Source of the DNA: Bosea sp. 685
GTDB lineage: Bacteria; Pseudomonadota; Alphaproteobacteria; Rhizobiales; Beijerinckiaceae
Direction of reading: 5' to 3'
DNA length: 64,000 nucleotides
Assembly: GCF_031884435.1 (NCBI RefSeq)
Contig: NZ_CP134779.1
Span: 558,001-622,000 of the forward strand
The translations under genes and the position numbers were made by a program. Below, one piece after another: positions 1 through 8,516 of this stretch (position 1 is the first letter of the stretch; each line of letters starts with the position of its first letter). Under the pieces are notes generated by a model. That model saw only the letters and a list, made by a program, of their open reading frames with translations, did no database searches and was not told the DNA's origin.

Positions 1-1
1 G

Positions 2-556
2 AGCAGAGCCGAGATCGAGCGCGATTTCGCAGCCCGCCCGGGCGAGGCGATGCTGATCACCAAGCTGCTCGACGGCAGCTCCGTCATCATCGAAAGGAGC
101 AAGACCGAAGCTGCGGCGCAGGCCAAGCTCGCCATGCTGGAGGCCGAGGGCTGCAGCACGATCCTGATGCTCTGCACCGGCCATTTCGAGACGCTCTCCT
201 GCGAGCGGGCGCGCCTGATCGAGCCCGACCGCATCCTGCCGCCGACGGTCGCGGCCCTGACGCATGGGGCTCGGCTCGGCATCATCGTGCCGATCCCCGA
301 GCAGATCGCCAGCGAAGCCGGCAAATGGGCGGCGCTCGGCCAGGAGCCGCTGTATGGCGCGGCCTCTCCCTATGCGGAGCCGAGCCCGGCGCTGGCGGAG
401 GCCGCGCGCGATCTCGCCGAGCGCGGCGCACAGATCCTGCTGATGGACTGCATGGGCTTCGTCGAGAGCCATCGCCGCGAGGCGGCGGAGGCTTCCGGTT
501 TGCCGGTCATCCTGTCCAACAGCCTGATCGCGAAGCTGGTCTCCGAAATCGTCTGA
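2..556 (+). CDS. AroM family protein, 5' end outside window
   Basis: The reading frame is open from the first bases, so the N-terminus lies left of the window; 184 residues are visible, against roughly 220-230 for the family. The visible part has the Cys-containing loops CTGHF and MDCMGF that are typical of AroM proteins, which belong to the aspartate/glutamate racemase-like fold. The biochemical role of AroM is not established; in proteobacteria such genes often sit beside peptide transporters and amidohydrolases, as here. An internal ATG at 50 would give a shorter protein, but the upstream codons are clearly in the same coding frame. The stop abuts the stop of the next gene on the other strand. 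Confidence 0.8.
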   Translation, partial: SRAEIERDFAARPGEAMLITKLLDGSSVIIERSKTEAAAQAKLAMLEAEGCSTILMLCTGHFETLSCERARLIEPDRILPPTVAALTHGARLGIIVPIPEQIASEAGKWAALGQEPLYGAASPYAEPSPALAEAARDLAERGAQILLMDCMGFVESHRREAAEASGLPVILSNSLIAKLVSEIV

Positions 557-1528
557 TTACGGGCGGCGCGCGCTCGCCACGCCGAGACAGCAGATGCCTT
601 CGCCGAGCTTGGCGGTGGCGTTGGGAAAGATGGTGAAGCCGTCGCGGGCTGCGGTGACTGGGTCGCCATTGGCGCGCCGCGCGATCACCTGGCCGGCCGC
701 GATGCGGTCGCCGGTCTTCCAGATCCCTTCAAGACGGTCGCCCTCTGCTTCGCAGAGCACCTGATCGACCATGTCGATCACCGTGCGCTGCAAGGGCGCG
801 GGTGGCGGCGCATCGACCAGCCCGAGATGTGTGAGCGCGTTGTGGATCGCGGCATGGCCGACATCCGCCGAGCTGGGGTCGTCATGCCGGCCGCATTCCA
901 GCGTGACGCCGTAGCCCCCGGCGAAGCGCATATATTCCGTGGTGCCGAAGCCCTCCGTGACCGAGAGCGGCGGCAGGTTCAACCGTTCGCGCGCCGCGAT
1001 CTGGCGGGCATAGATGGGAAGCCAGCCATGGGTCAGGATGTCGGGGCCGAGGCAGGCGGCGAAGGCCGCCTCCTCCGTGGCATGACGGAAAGCCTCGAGC
1101 TCGCCGGTATTGTTCTCCGGACCGAAGAAGACGAAGGGCTCGCCCTCGCCTTTGAAGGAGTGGATATCGAGCAGGACATCGTGTTGGCGCAGCAGGGCGC
1201 AGAGGCGGTTGCCGATCCGGTCCTCATTATCGGCGGGGAGCGGCTTCTCGCGCAGGTCGCGGTTGAGGTTGCGATCGCCCTCGCGGGTGTTCTGCCGATA
1301 GGCCTTGGGATTGGCGACGGGCAGGAAGGTGACCTCGCCGCGCAGGATCGTCAGCCGGCCTTCCCGGCAGTCGGCAATGGCGCGGGCGATCGCGTTGGGG
1401 CCGCAGATCTCATTGCCATGGACTGCGCCGAGCACGAGCAGCTTCGGGCCGGCCTTGAGGCCGTGGAAGCACAGGCTTTCCAGCGGCGCGAGATCGATTG
1501 CGGCGTCAGGGCTGGGTTTCGTCGTCAT
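557..1528 (-). CDS. Succinylglutamate desuccinylase/aspartoacylase-like zinc hydrolase
   Basis: A 323-residue protein of the M14-like aspartoacylase/AstE family, which removes acyl groups from N-acyl amino acids using one zinc. The zinc motif HGNE is at about residues 37-40 (His37, Glu40), followed by an NLNRDL substrate-binding segment and a DIHS segment carrying the third ligand; the catalytic Glu is probably in VTLECG. It is the last gene of a minus-strand series behind a peptide-type ABC transporter, which suggests hydrolysis of an imported acylated or amide-linked compound. The substrate cannot be told from sequence. Confidence 0.82.
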   Translation of the reverse strand: MTTKPSPDAAIDLAPLESLCFHGLKAGPKLLVLGAVHGNEICGPNAIARAIADCREGRLTILRGEVTFLPVANPKAYRQNTREGDRNLNRDLREKPLPADNEDRIGNRLCALLRQHDVLLDIHSFKGEGEPFVFFGPENNTGELEAFRHATEEAAFAACLGPDILTHGWLPIYARQIAARERLNLPPLSVTEGFGTTEYMRFAGGYGVTLECGRHDDPSSADVGHAAIHNALTHLGLVDAPPPAPLQRTVIDMVDQVLCEAEGDRLEGIWKTGDRIAAGQVIARRANGDPVTAARDGFTIFPNATAKLGEGICCLGVASARRP

Positions 1529-1560
1529 GGTCTCGGTCTCGGCTTTGAGGAGGCGGCCGC

Positions 1561-2382
1561 TCAGGCGCGGCGCGATTGCGATTGGGGGTCGAGGATGTCG
1601 CGCAGGCCATCGCCCAGCAGGTTGAGGCCGAGCACGGTCATGAAGATGGCAAGCCCGGGAAAGACCGAGATCCAGGGCGCGGTGGTGATCTGGTCGCGCG
1701 CATCCGAGAGCATCGAGCCCCAGCTCGGGAAGGGCGGGCGGATGCCCAAGCCCAGGAAGGACAGGGCAGCCTCCGCCAGCACCGCCCCGCCCATGCCCAG
1801 CGTGCCGATGACGATGATCGGGCCGGCGATATTGGGCAGGATTTGTTTGAGCATGATCCGGGTATTGCCGCTGCCGAAGGAGCGCGCCGCCTCAACATAG
1901 CCCTGCTGCTTGATCGAAAGCGTCGCCGCCCGCGAAAGTCGGCAGGTATAGGACCAGTTGGTCAGCCCGAGCGCGATCAGGAGGCTGGTCAGGCCGGGCT
2001 GCAGGATCGCCATGATGGCGAGCGCGAAGATCAGCGAAGGGATCGAGAGCATCAGATTGGTCAGGCCGTTGACGAAATCATCCCACCAGCCGCCCCAATA
2101 GCCCGCCGATAGTCCGAGTGCGACCCCGATCAGGGTGTTGATTAACTGCGAGACGATGCCGACGGTCAACGAGATGCGTGCGCCGTAGAGCACGCGGCTG
2201 TAGATGTCGCGCCCCTGCGCGTCGGTGCCGAACCAGAACTCGCTGCCGGGCGGCACCTCGGCATTCATCAGGTTGGCGTCCATGACCGGATCTGTATGTG
2301 CCAGCCAGGGCGCCAGAGTGCCACCGACGATCACAGCTGCGAAAAGCACGCCGCCGATCCAGAGATTAGCTCTAAATTTCAT
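1561..2382 (-). CDS. ABC transporter permease, DppC/OppC type
   Basis: A 273-residue inner-membrane permease. A first hydrophobic helix lies near residues 9-27, followed by the periplasmic segment with FWFGTDAQGRDIYSR that is characteristic of DppC/OppC, then about five more helices. The cytoplasmic EAA loop (EAARSFGSGNTRIM) lies in the second half. It pairs with the permease just upstream (14-bp gap) and the binding protein beyond it. No ATPase gene is adjacent, so energising subunits must come from elsewhere. Confidence 0.88.
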   Translation of the reverse strand: MKFRANLWIGGVLFAAVIVGGTLAPWLAHTDPVMDANLMNAEVPPGSEFWFGTDAQGRDIYSRVLYGARISLTVGIVSQLINTLIGVALGLSAGYWGGWWDDFVNGLTNLMLSIPSLIFALAIMAILQPGLTSLLIALGLTNWSYTCRLSRAATLSIKQQGYVEAARSFGSGNTRIMLKQILPNIAGPIIVIGTLGMGGAVLAEAALSFLGLGIRPPFPSWGSMLSDARDQITTAPWISVFPGLAIFMTVLGLNLLGDGLRDILDPQSQSRRA

Positions 2383-2396
2383 AGGCTTACTCGATC

Positions 2397-3332
2397 CTAG
2401 CTGTATTTGATGCGTGGATCGATCAACGCGCAGAGCACGTCCACGACGATATTGACGATGAGGAAGAACAGCACGAGCAGCAGGATGCAGGCCTGGACGA
2501 CGGGTATGTCGCGCAACGAGACGCTATCGACCAGCAGCGACCCGATGCCTGGCCAGGCGAACAGCTTCTCGATCACGACGGCGCCGCCCATGATCGAGCC
2601 GAACTGCAGGCCGAGCGTCGTCAGCACGATGACGGCTGCGTTGCGCGCCACATGCCAGCGCATCACCCGGACTTCGCTGTTGCCTTTGGCGCGCGCGGTG
2701 CGGACGAAGTCTGCGTTCATCACCTCGAGCACGGCAGCCCGCGTGGTTCGTGCCAGCAGGGCCAGCGGCGCCACGCCGAGCGCGACAGCCGGCAGCACGA
2801 GATAGCGCGGATTACCGTCGCCATAGCCGAAACTGGGGAACCAGCCGAGCAACAGGGCGAAGGTGTACATCAGCATCAGGCCGAGCCAGAACTGCGGCAG
2901 AGACAGGCCGGAGACGGCGACGACCATCGACTGCATGTCGACCCATCCGCCGGGCTTGAGAGCGGCAAGAAAGCCAAGCGGGACGCCGAATGCGATCGCA
3001 AACAGCATCGCGGCCATGGAAAGCTGCAAGCTGGGCCAGATCCGCTCCGACAGTGAATTGATCACGGGCTGACGCGTTCTGAAGGATGTCCCGAGGTCCA
3101 ATGTCAGCAGTTTCGCGGCATATTTGCCAAAGCGCAGATGCACGGGTTCGTCGAGACCGAACTGCGTGTTCATCCGCGCCACAGCCTCAGCATCGATGGC
3201 CGAGCGGCCATCGGACGACTGTGTGGATGCGAAGTCGCCGGGGATCACGCTGAACATCACGAAGACCAGCGCCGCAACGGCGAGCAGGATCGGCACGGCC
3301 TGCAGCAATCGCTTGAAGATATAGGGCAGCAT
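2397..3332 (-). CDS. ABC transporter permease, DppB/OppB type
   Basis: A 311-residue permease starting MLPYIFKRLLQ, the usual DppB N-terminus, at an ATG preceded by GGAGCTGCCC as ribosome binding site. The frame stays open 77 codons further upstream, but those residues are low-complexity Arg/Ser-rich shadow coding opposite the binding-protein C-terminus. The EAA-type loop and the FAWPGIGSLLVDSV segment near the C-terminus match the family. It forms the heteromeric channel with the DppC-type gene downstream. Confidence 0.88.
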   Translation of the reverse strand: MLPYIFKRLLQAVPILLAVAALVFVMFSVIPGDFASTQSSDGRSAIDAEAVARMNTQFGLDEPVHLRFGKYAAKLLTLDLGTSFRTRQPVINSLSERIWPSLQLSMAAMLFAIAFGVPLGFLAALKPGGWVDMQSMVVAVSGLSLPQFWLGLMLMYTFALLLGWFPSFGYGDGNPRYLVLPAVALGVAPLALLARTTRAAVLEVMNADFVRTARAKGNSEVRVMRWHVARNAAVIVLTTLGLQFGSIMGGAVVIEKLFAWPGIGSLLVDSVSLRDIPVVQACILLLVLFFLIVNIVVDVLCALIDPRIKYS

Positions 3333-3352
3333 GGGCAGCTCCTGGCCATGAA

Positions 3353-3378
3353 CGCCCGGCGGAACGAGCCGCCGGGCG
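3353..3378 (-). terminator. Hairpin between binding-protein and permease genes
   Basis: A perfect 10-bp GC-rich stem (CGCCCGGCGG / CCGCCGGGCG) with a 6-nt loop lies just after the binding-protein stop and before the permease ribosome binding site. There is no T-tract, so in this position it is more likely a 3'-end stabilising or processing hairpin that raises binding-protein mRNA over permease mRNA than a true terminator. Confidence 0.5.
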
Positions 3379-3399
3379 TAGGGACTTGGCGCGGGAGGG

Positions 3400-4986
3400 T
3401 TACTTCGCCGCCGGCGACGAGGCGTCGACCCAGAGATCCTCGAAATATTGCAGGGCGAGCTCTGTCGCGTTCGGCTGCAGGCCGTGCAGCCAAGGCTGAT
3501 AGGCCAGCACCGCCTTGTTGTAGTTGAAGAACCAGACCGGCGCGTCGGCATAGACGATCGCATTGGCCTGCTTGATGAGGTCGAGGCGCTTGGCGGCGTC
3601 GCCGGTGGTGCCGGCCTCGTCGAGCAATTTGTCGACCGCGGGGTTCTTGTAGGTGGTGTAGTTGCAGGCGCTCTGCGGCGTCGCCGAGTGGAAGCACTTC
3701 ATCGCCGTCAGCGGGTCGGGCCCCGAGGTGTTCGACCAGATATAGGCCTGGAAATCGCCTTTCGCGACGATGCCGCCCAGGGCCGACCCCTCGACCGGCT
3801 TGACCTTCACCTTGATGCCGACCTTGGCCAGCATCGGGATCGTCGCCTCGACGATCGGCATGCCCCAGCTCTCATTGGGCGTCGCGGTCCATTCGAATTC
3901 GAAGCCGTCGGGATAACCGGCTTCAGCCAGGAGCTTCTTGGCCTTCTCTGGATTGAAGTCATAGGGCTGCATCGCCTTGTCATAGGCCGGCGAGGAGAGC
4001 GGCAGCCAGCCGGTGGCGCGATAGGCCTTGTCGCGGACGAGGCGCTTGATGATCAACTCGCTGTCGATGGCGTGGTTGATCGCCTGGCGCACACGCTTGT
4101 CGGCAAAAGGCTTGAAGCCTGGATTCATGCCCATATTGCGGGTGAAGACCTCGGCGACCTCGAGAATGCCCTTCGACAGGTTGGGGTCGGCCTTGTAGGC
4201 GACGTATTGCGTCGGCCCCAGGATCGAGACGTCGATCTCCTTGTTGCGGAAGGCGACGTCGCGGGCGGCAGCCTCTCCCATCGGCGAGATCACCAGCTTG
4301 TCGGCATAGGGCTTGCCGGGCTGATAGAACTTCTCCCAGCGCTCGAAGACCATGCGCGAGCCGGGGATATGCTCGACGAATTTGAACGGACCGAGTCCGA
4401 TCGGCTTGTTGAAGAAGTCCGGCGCCTGGGCCTCCTTGGCAGGGTAGATCGAGGTCGTCGCGAAGTTGAAGAGGAAGCCGGGCTCGGTGCGCTCGGTGAA
4501 GGTCATCTCGAGCGTGAAATCGTCGATCTTCCTGAGGCCCACGATCTCCTTGGCCTGGCCCTTCTCGACATCGATCGCGCCCTTGAGCAGGCGGACATAG
4601 CGCGCGGCAGGATAGCTCTTCGAGCCGTCCATCAGACGCGTGAAGGACCAGATGATGTCGTCGGCGACCATCTTGCGGCCATTGTGGAAGAGCGCGTCGT
4701 CCCTGAGCTTGAAGGTGTGGACGAGGCCGTCGGCCGAAACCTCGACGCTTTTGGCGAGCTCGAGCACCGGCTTGTTGTTGGCCGAATCCCAATTGTAGAG
4801 CGAGCGGTGCAGCGCCTTGCCGTAGATCTCGTCCTGGATTTGGTTGGAGACGTGGCTGTCATTACTGACGAAGGAGGCCGCATAAGGCGCGGTGAAGCGG
4901 ATGGTGCCGCCCCGACGCGGTTCCTGTGCCTGGACCGTAAAGGCCGCGAGCGTCAGCGCGGTCGTGAAGACAAATGTCTTGAGCAT
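3400..4986 (-). CDS. Peptide/opine-type ABC substrate-binding protein (SBP_bac_5)
   Basis: A 528-residue periplasmic binding protein. The start MLKTFVFTT is chosen because GGGAGGATATTCG precedes it; five in-frame codons upstream add nothing. The signal peptide ends at about AQA-QE (residue 20-21). Family features include RGGTIRFTAPYA at the mature N-terminus, LAKSVEVSADGLVHTFKLRDDALFHNG, and the C-terminal WFFNYNKAVLAYQPWLHGLQPN. The first gene of the transporter part of the cluster. Related proteins bind dipeptides, opines or glutathione; the ligand here is unknown. Confidence 0.88.
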   Translation of the reverse strand: MLKTFVFTTALTLAAFTVQAQEPRRGGTIRFTAPYAASFVSNDSHVSNQIQDEIYGKALHRSLYNWDSANNKPVLELAKSVEVSADGLVHTFKLRDDALFHNGRKMVADDIIWSFTRLMDGSKSYPAARYVRLLKGAIDVEKGQAKEIVGLRKIDDFTLEMTFTERTEPGFLFNFATTSIYPAKEAQAPDFFNKPIGLGPFKFVEHIPGSRMVFERWEKFYQPGKPYADKLVISPMGEAAARDVAFRNKEIDVSILGPTQYVAYKADPNLSKGILEVAEVFTRNMGMNPGFKPFADKRVRQAINHAIDSELIIKRLVRDKAYRATGWLPLSSPAYDKAMQPYDFNPEKAKKLLAEAGYPDGFEFEWTATPNESWGMPIVEATIPMLAKVGIKVKVKPVEGSALGGIVAKGDFQAYIWSNTSGPDPLTAMKCFHSATPQSACNYTTYKNPAVDKLLDEAGTTGDAAKRLDLIKQANAIVYADAPVWFFNYNKAVLAYQPWLHGLQPNATELALQYFEDLWVDASSPAAK

Positions 4987-5111
4987 CGAATATCCTCCCA
5001 TATGCGCCGTCTAACCGGACCGCTCATCGGCCTGGCTGCGGCTTTTCCGTTTTGCCGGCGCGGTTGGGGCCGGATCTCTCCGGCCTTCCGCGCCTGGCTG
5101 GTTTGGCGCAG

Positions 5112-6743
5112 TCAGCTTGCGGCGGACACGCGCTCGAATACGACAACGCCGCCGCGGATCGTCAGATCGCAGCGCGTGTCCTTCAAGATCTCGTCGGGCG
5201 CTGCCGCCAGCAGGTCGCGTGAGAACACGGCGACATCGGCCAGGAAACCGGGCGCGAGTCTGCCCTTCACGGCCTCCTGCTTCTGCGAGAAAGCGCCGAA
5301 CTCGGTATAGGCCTGCAATGCCTCTTCGATCGAGACGCGCTGGGCTTCGTCCATCACCGTGCCGCGCCAGGTCTGGCGGGTCAGCATGGCGTGGAAGTTC
5401 GGGAAAGGATTTGGGTCACAGACCGGCGCGTCGCTGCCGGTCGCAGGCTTCAGGCCGAGATCGAACCAGGTCCTGAACGGATAGCTTGGCAGAGCGCGCT
5501 CCGGTCCCAGAACCTTGACATAGGCGTCGCCGAAATCATGGATGAAGACCTGCTGCGGGCAGGGGTAGATGCCGGCCGCGACCATGCGCTCATGCTGCCT
5601 GGGCGTCGAGAAACCGCAATGTTCGACGCGATGGCGCCGGTCCGGATCGGGATGGGCCTTGAGCGCCTTCTCATAGGCGGTGATCAATTGCTCGATCGCG
5701 GCGTCGCCAATGGCGTGGCAGGCGAGCTGGTAGCCCTTGGCATGGATATCCATGACCATGCGCTCGAGTTCAGCATCGTCCAGCATCCAGACGCCGGTTG
5801 TCTTGTCCTCGCCGAGATAGGGCTGGCTCATCCAGGCGGTGCGGCCGCCGGCCGAGCCGTCGAGGAAAAGCTTCACCGCGCCGATCATCAGCATGTCGTC
5901 GCCGGTGCCCGAAATCAGCCCGGCAGCATGGCATTGCGGCACGATCGAGCGGCCTTCGTCGCCGAGCAGGGTCAGCCAGGTGCGCACCGGCAGGCGGCCG
6001 TCGCGCTTGGCGCAGTGATAGGCGGCGATTTCTGCAAAGCCCGCCTTCTGGCCGACAGCGGCGTCCATGCAGCTGGTGATGCCGAGCGAGAGCAGGTAAT
6101 GCCCGGCGCGCTCGATCGCCGCGACGATCTCGGCCTCGCTCGGCAGCGGGATCGCGGCCTGTATCGGGGCACGGGCGTTCTCGGCGAGCAGACCGGTGAG
6201 CCGGCCGTTCTGTTGCTCGATCAGGCCGCCTTGCGGCGTCGGCGAGGCCTCGTCGATGCCGCCGAGTGCGAGCGCCGCCGAGTTGCAGATCGCGATATGG
6301 CCGCAGGTGCGCACCAGCATGACCGGATTGTCAGGGGCTGCGCGGTCGAGTTCCTCGCGGAAGGGATGACGGCCGGTGTCGAGCTTGGTCTGGTCGTAGC
6401 CACGCGAGAGGATCCATTCGCCGGGTTTCGCCGCGGCGGCGCGGGCCGCGATGGCGCCGAGCAATGCCTCCAGTGTCGGCGCGGCGGCGGGCTTTGAATC
6501 GACCCAGTCCATGGTCAGCCCGAGCGAGACCAGATGGAGATGGGAATCGTTCAGGCCCGGCGTCGCCAGCCGCCCCTTCAGATCGATGACCCGTGTCTTG
6601 GGGCCGATCAGCGGCGCGATCTCGCTGTCCTGGCCCGCGGCGAGCACCTTGCCCTGCCAGAGCGCCAGCGCCTGCTTGACGCCATCCTCGCGACCGCACC
6701 AGATCGGGCCGTTCCGCAATACGATATCGGCCTGCACGCTCAT
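5112..6743 (-). CDS. Amidohydrolase family protein, YtcJ-like
   Basis: A 543-residue metal-dependent hydrolase of the amidohydrolase_3 (YtcJ/LAF3) group. The start MSVQADIVLRNG is supported by a GAGGT ribosome binding site; 65 further upstream codons look non-coding. Metal and catalytic motifs in order: SHLHLVS, the CHAIGDAAIEQ His, HRVEHCG, and the GSDAPV Asp near the C-terminal third. It lies between the MlrC-like peptidase and the transporter, so it probably hydrolyses an amide or cyclic amide in the same pathway. The substrate is not predictable. Confidence 0.85.
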   Translation of the reverse strand: MSVQADIVLRNGPIWCGREDGVKQALALWQGKVLAAGQDSEIAPLIGPKTRVIDLKGRLATPGLNDSHLHLVSLGLTMDWVDSKPAAAPTLEALLGAIAARAAAAKPGEWILSRGYDQTKLDTGRHPFREELDRAAPDNPVMLVRTCGHIAICNSAALALGGIDEASPTPQGGLIEQQNGRLTGLLAENARAPIQAAIPLPSEAEIVAAIERAGHYLLSLGITSCMDAAVGQKAGFAEIAAYHCAKRDGRLPVRTWLTLLGDEGRSIVPQCHAAGLISGTGDDMLMIGAVKLFLDGSAGGRTAWMSQPYLGEDKTTGVWMLDDAELERMVMDIHAKGYQLACHAIGDAAIEQLITAYEKALKAHPDPDRRHRVEHCGFSTPRQHERMVAAGIYPCPQQVFIHDFGDAYVKVLGPERALPSYPFRTWFDLGLKPATGSDAPVCDPNPFPNFHAMLTRQTWRGTVMDEAQRVSIEEALQAYTEFGAFSQKQEAVKGRLAPGFLADVAVFSRDLLAAAPDEILKDTRCDLTIRGGVVVFERVSAAS

Positions 6744-6832
6744 GGGCGGGACCTCGTTGCCACCTTGCTCGCCTTGGTCATCGCTGTCCTCCGATTGCCT
6801 TGTTGTCGCCGGCGCTTCAGGGCCGGTCGTCG

Positions 6833-8305
6833 TCAGATATCGTCGAGCGGGAAGATCGGCCGGCGCACCTTGCGGTAGGGCCGGGTCTTGAAGTTGCGGG
6901 TCGAGAGCGCGCCGGTGTCGACCTCCAGCACCTCGCATGCGACGGGCTCGAAGGCGGCGCGGAAATGCTGCATCGATTTGACGATCAGGGTCGATTTGCG
7001 GGCCGGATCGACGCCGAGCGAGGTGAACTGGGCGAGATCGGTCGCCTGGCCGTTATGGCTGATCACGATGATCTCGACATCATCGACGCGGAGCAGGGCG
7101 GACAGCCCGTAATTGCGCCAGACGCCGCCGCCCATCGGGCCATAGGCGATGAAGTGGCCGTCGGTCAGCGCCACGACATGGGCGTCGAGATCGAGCGGCC
7201 CGCCGCCCGTCGATGGATCGACCTTGCCGCCGAGCTTGAGCCTGACCCGGTTGCCGACGCCCGCCGCCTGGGCAGCGAGCGCGGCCTGCGGATCGCGGAT
7301 CGCGTGGAAGCCGACATTGTGGAGCCCGGCATCGAGCACGGCGCGCAGCAGATTGGTCGCGTCGCCATAGGCGCCGGAACCCGGATTGTCGGAATAGTCC
7401 GAGATCAAGAGCGGCTTGTCATATTGCCCTTCGCCAGCCTTGGCGCGGGCCATGGCTTCTGCCAGCGGTGTGAAGCTGATCGAGGAGAAATGCCGCTGCT
7501 CCCAAGCATAGTCCATCAGCTCCTCGGCGATGGCCTGAGCCCGGCCGCGATCATTGGCGGTGACGGCGACGGAGGGGCCGATATCGTGGACATCGGCGGA
7601 GGAGAAGCCGGCTTGCACGCTGACCACCAGCGCTTCGCCGGAGGCCTCAAGGGCGTCGCCCCGGCGCAGCAATTCCTTGAAGGGCGGCGAGGTCGTGCGG
7701 CCGCCGTCGAGCGCGTAGAGGATCGGGCGGCGGGCGACTGCGACCTTTGGCCTGATCTCGCCGGCCATGGCCCTTTCGAGCAAGCGCGCGCCCTGCCAGC
7801 TCCGCTCGTACTGATCGATATGGGGATAGGTACGGTAGGAGATCAGCGCATTGGCGCTGTCGGCCATGAGCTGCGTCAGGGTGGCGTGGAGGTCGAGCAC
7901 GGCGATAACCGGGATGTCGGGGCCGAGCCGCTTGCGCAGCCGGGCGAGCAATTCGCCCTCGCCATCATCGGAGCTTTCCGTCGCCATCGCACCATGGAGA
8001 TGCAGCAATACGCCATCGACGTCGGCGCTGGCGTCGAGGATGTGGCCGGCGAAGAGCTCGAAAGCCGCGTCCAAGACGCGGCCGGACGGGTTGGCGCCTG
8101 TCACCAGCGGGTGAACGAGGTTCCAGCCGAAGTTCTCGGCGGCCTCGAAGGCTGCGCCCATCGCGGTTCGCGTGCCACGAAACGCTTGTGGAATCGCGTT
8201 GCCGAGATAGACGCCATGCGCCTCGAAGGCGTCCTGGCCGGTGAGTTGAACACTGAAGGTGTTCGTCTCATGCATGAATTCCGCGATCAGTACGCGCCGC
8301 CCCAT
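6833..8305 (-). CDS. M81 family metallopeptidase, MlrC-like
   Basis: A 490-residue protein of the M81/MlrC family, named after the enzyme that opens the last step of microcystin-LR breakdown; most members act on unknown small peptides. The N-terminal HETNTFS motif (His12, Glu13) and the internal HGAMATES, DLHATLT and TYPHIDQYERS segments are the family's metal and active-site signatures. The C-terminal MlrC_C part runs from about residue 300. Gene order with an amidohydrolase, an acylase and a peptide-type transporter fits peptide or amide catabolism. Confidence 0.87.
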   Translation of the reverse strand: MGRRVLIAEFMHETNTFSVQLTGQDAFEAHGVYLGNAIPQAFRGTRTAMGAAFEAAENFGWNLVHPLVTGANPSGRVLDAAFELFAGHILDASADVDGVLLHLHGAMATESSDDGEGELLARLRKRLGPDIPVIAVLDLHATLTQLMADSANALISYRTYPHIDQYERSWQGARLLERAMAGEIRPKVAVARRPILYALDGGRTTSPPFKELLRRGDALEASGEALVVSVQAGFSSADVHDIGPSVAVTANDRGRAQAIAEELMDYAWEQRHFSSISFTPLAEAMARAKAGEGQYDKPLLISDYSDNPGSGAYGDATNLLRAVLDAGLHNVGFHAIRDPQAALAAQAAGVGNRVRLKLGGKVDPSTGGGPLDLDAHVVALTDGHFIAYGPMGGGVWRNYGLSALLRVDDVEIIVISHNGQATDLAQFTSLGVDPARKSTLIVKSMQHFRAAFEPVACEVLEVDTGALSTRNFKTRPYRKVRRPIFPLDDI

Positions 8306-8335
8306 CGCCTCGTTGCCCTCCCGGAGCCGGATAAA

Positions 8336-8384
8336 GAGCAGGTTTCACGCGAAAGCCGCTTCCAGCCTTCTCGCATCCTGCTCT
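8336..8384. repeat. Imperfect palindrome, AGAGCAGG family
   Basis: An AGAGCAGG-type arm at the left and GCATCCTGCTCT at the right bracket this stretch upstream of the M81 gene. It is a diverged copy of the palindrome seen intact near 56.62 kb. No gene is seen between 8306 and 8516. Confidence 0.4.
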
Positions 8385-8516
8385 GGTCGTTTCCTGTCCC
8401 AATACCCTTTTCGACTCTTGTGGCTGGTCGTTCGGGTCGCTGCCAATTCCCTTGCGTGCATGTGCTCCCTGCATTCGGGCGCTTGCCGAGCCCGGGCGGA
8501 TATGCTCGCCGCTCTG

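Noticed and set aside
3448..5310. 620-codon open frame on the plus strand
   Set aside because: It lies opposite the binding-protein gene and has no recognisable family; the minus-strand protein has a signal peptide, ribosome binding site and full SBP_bac_5 similarity. Long antisense frames are expected at this GC content.
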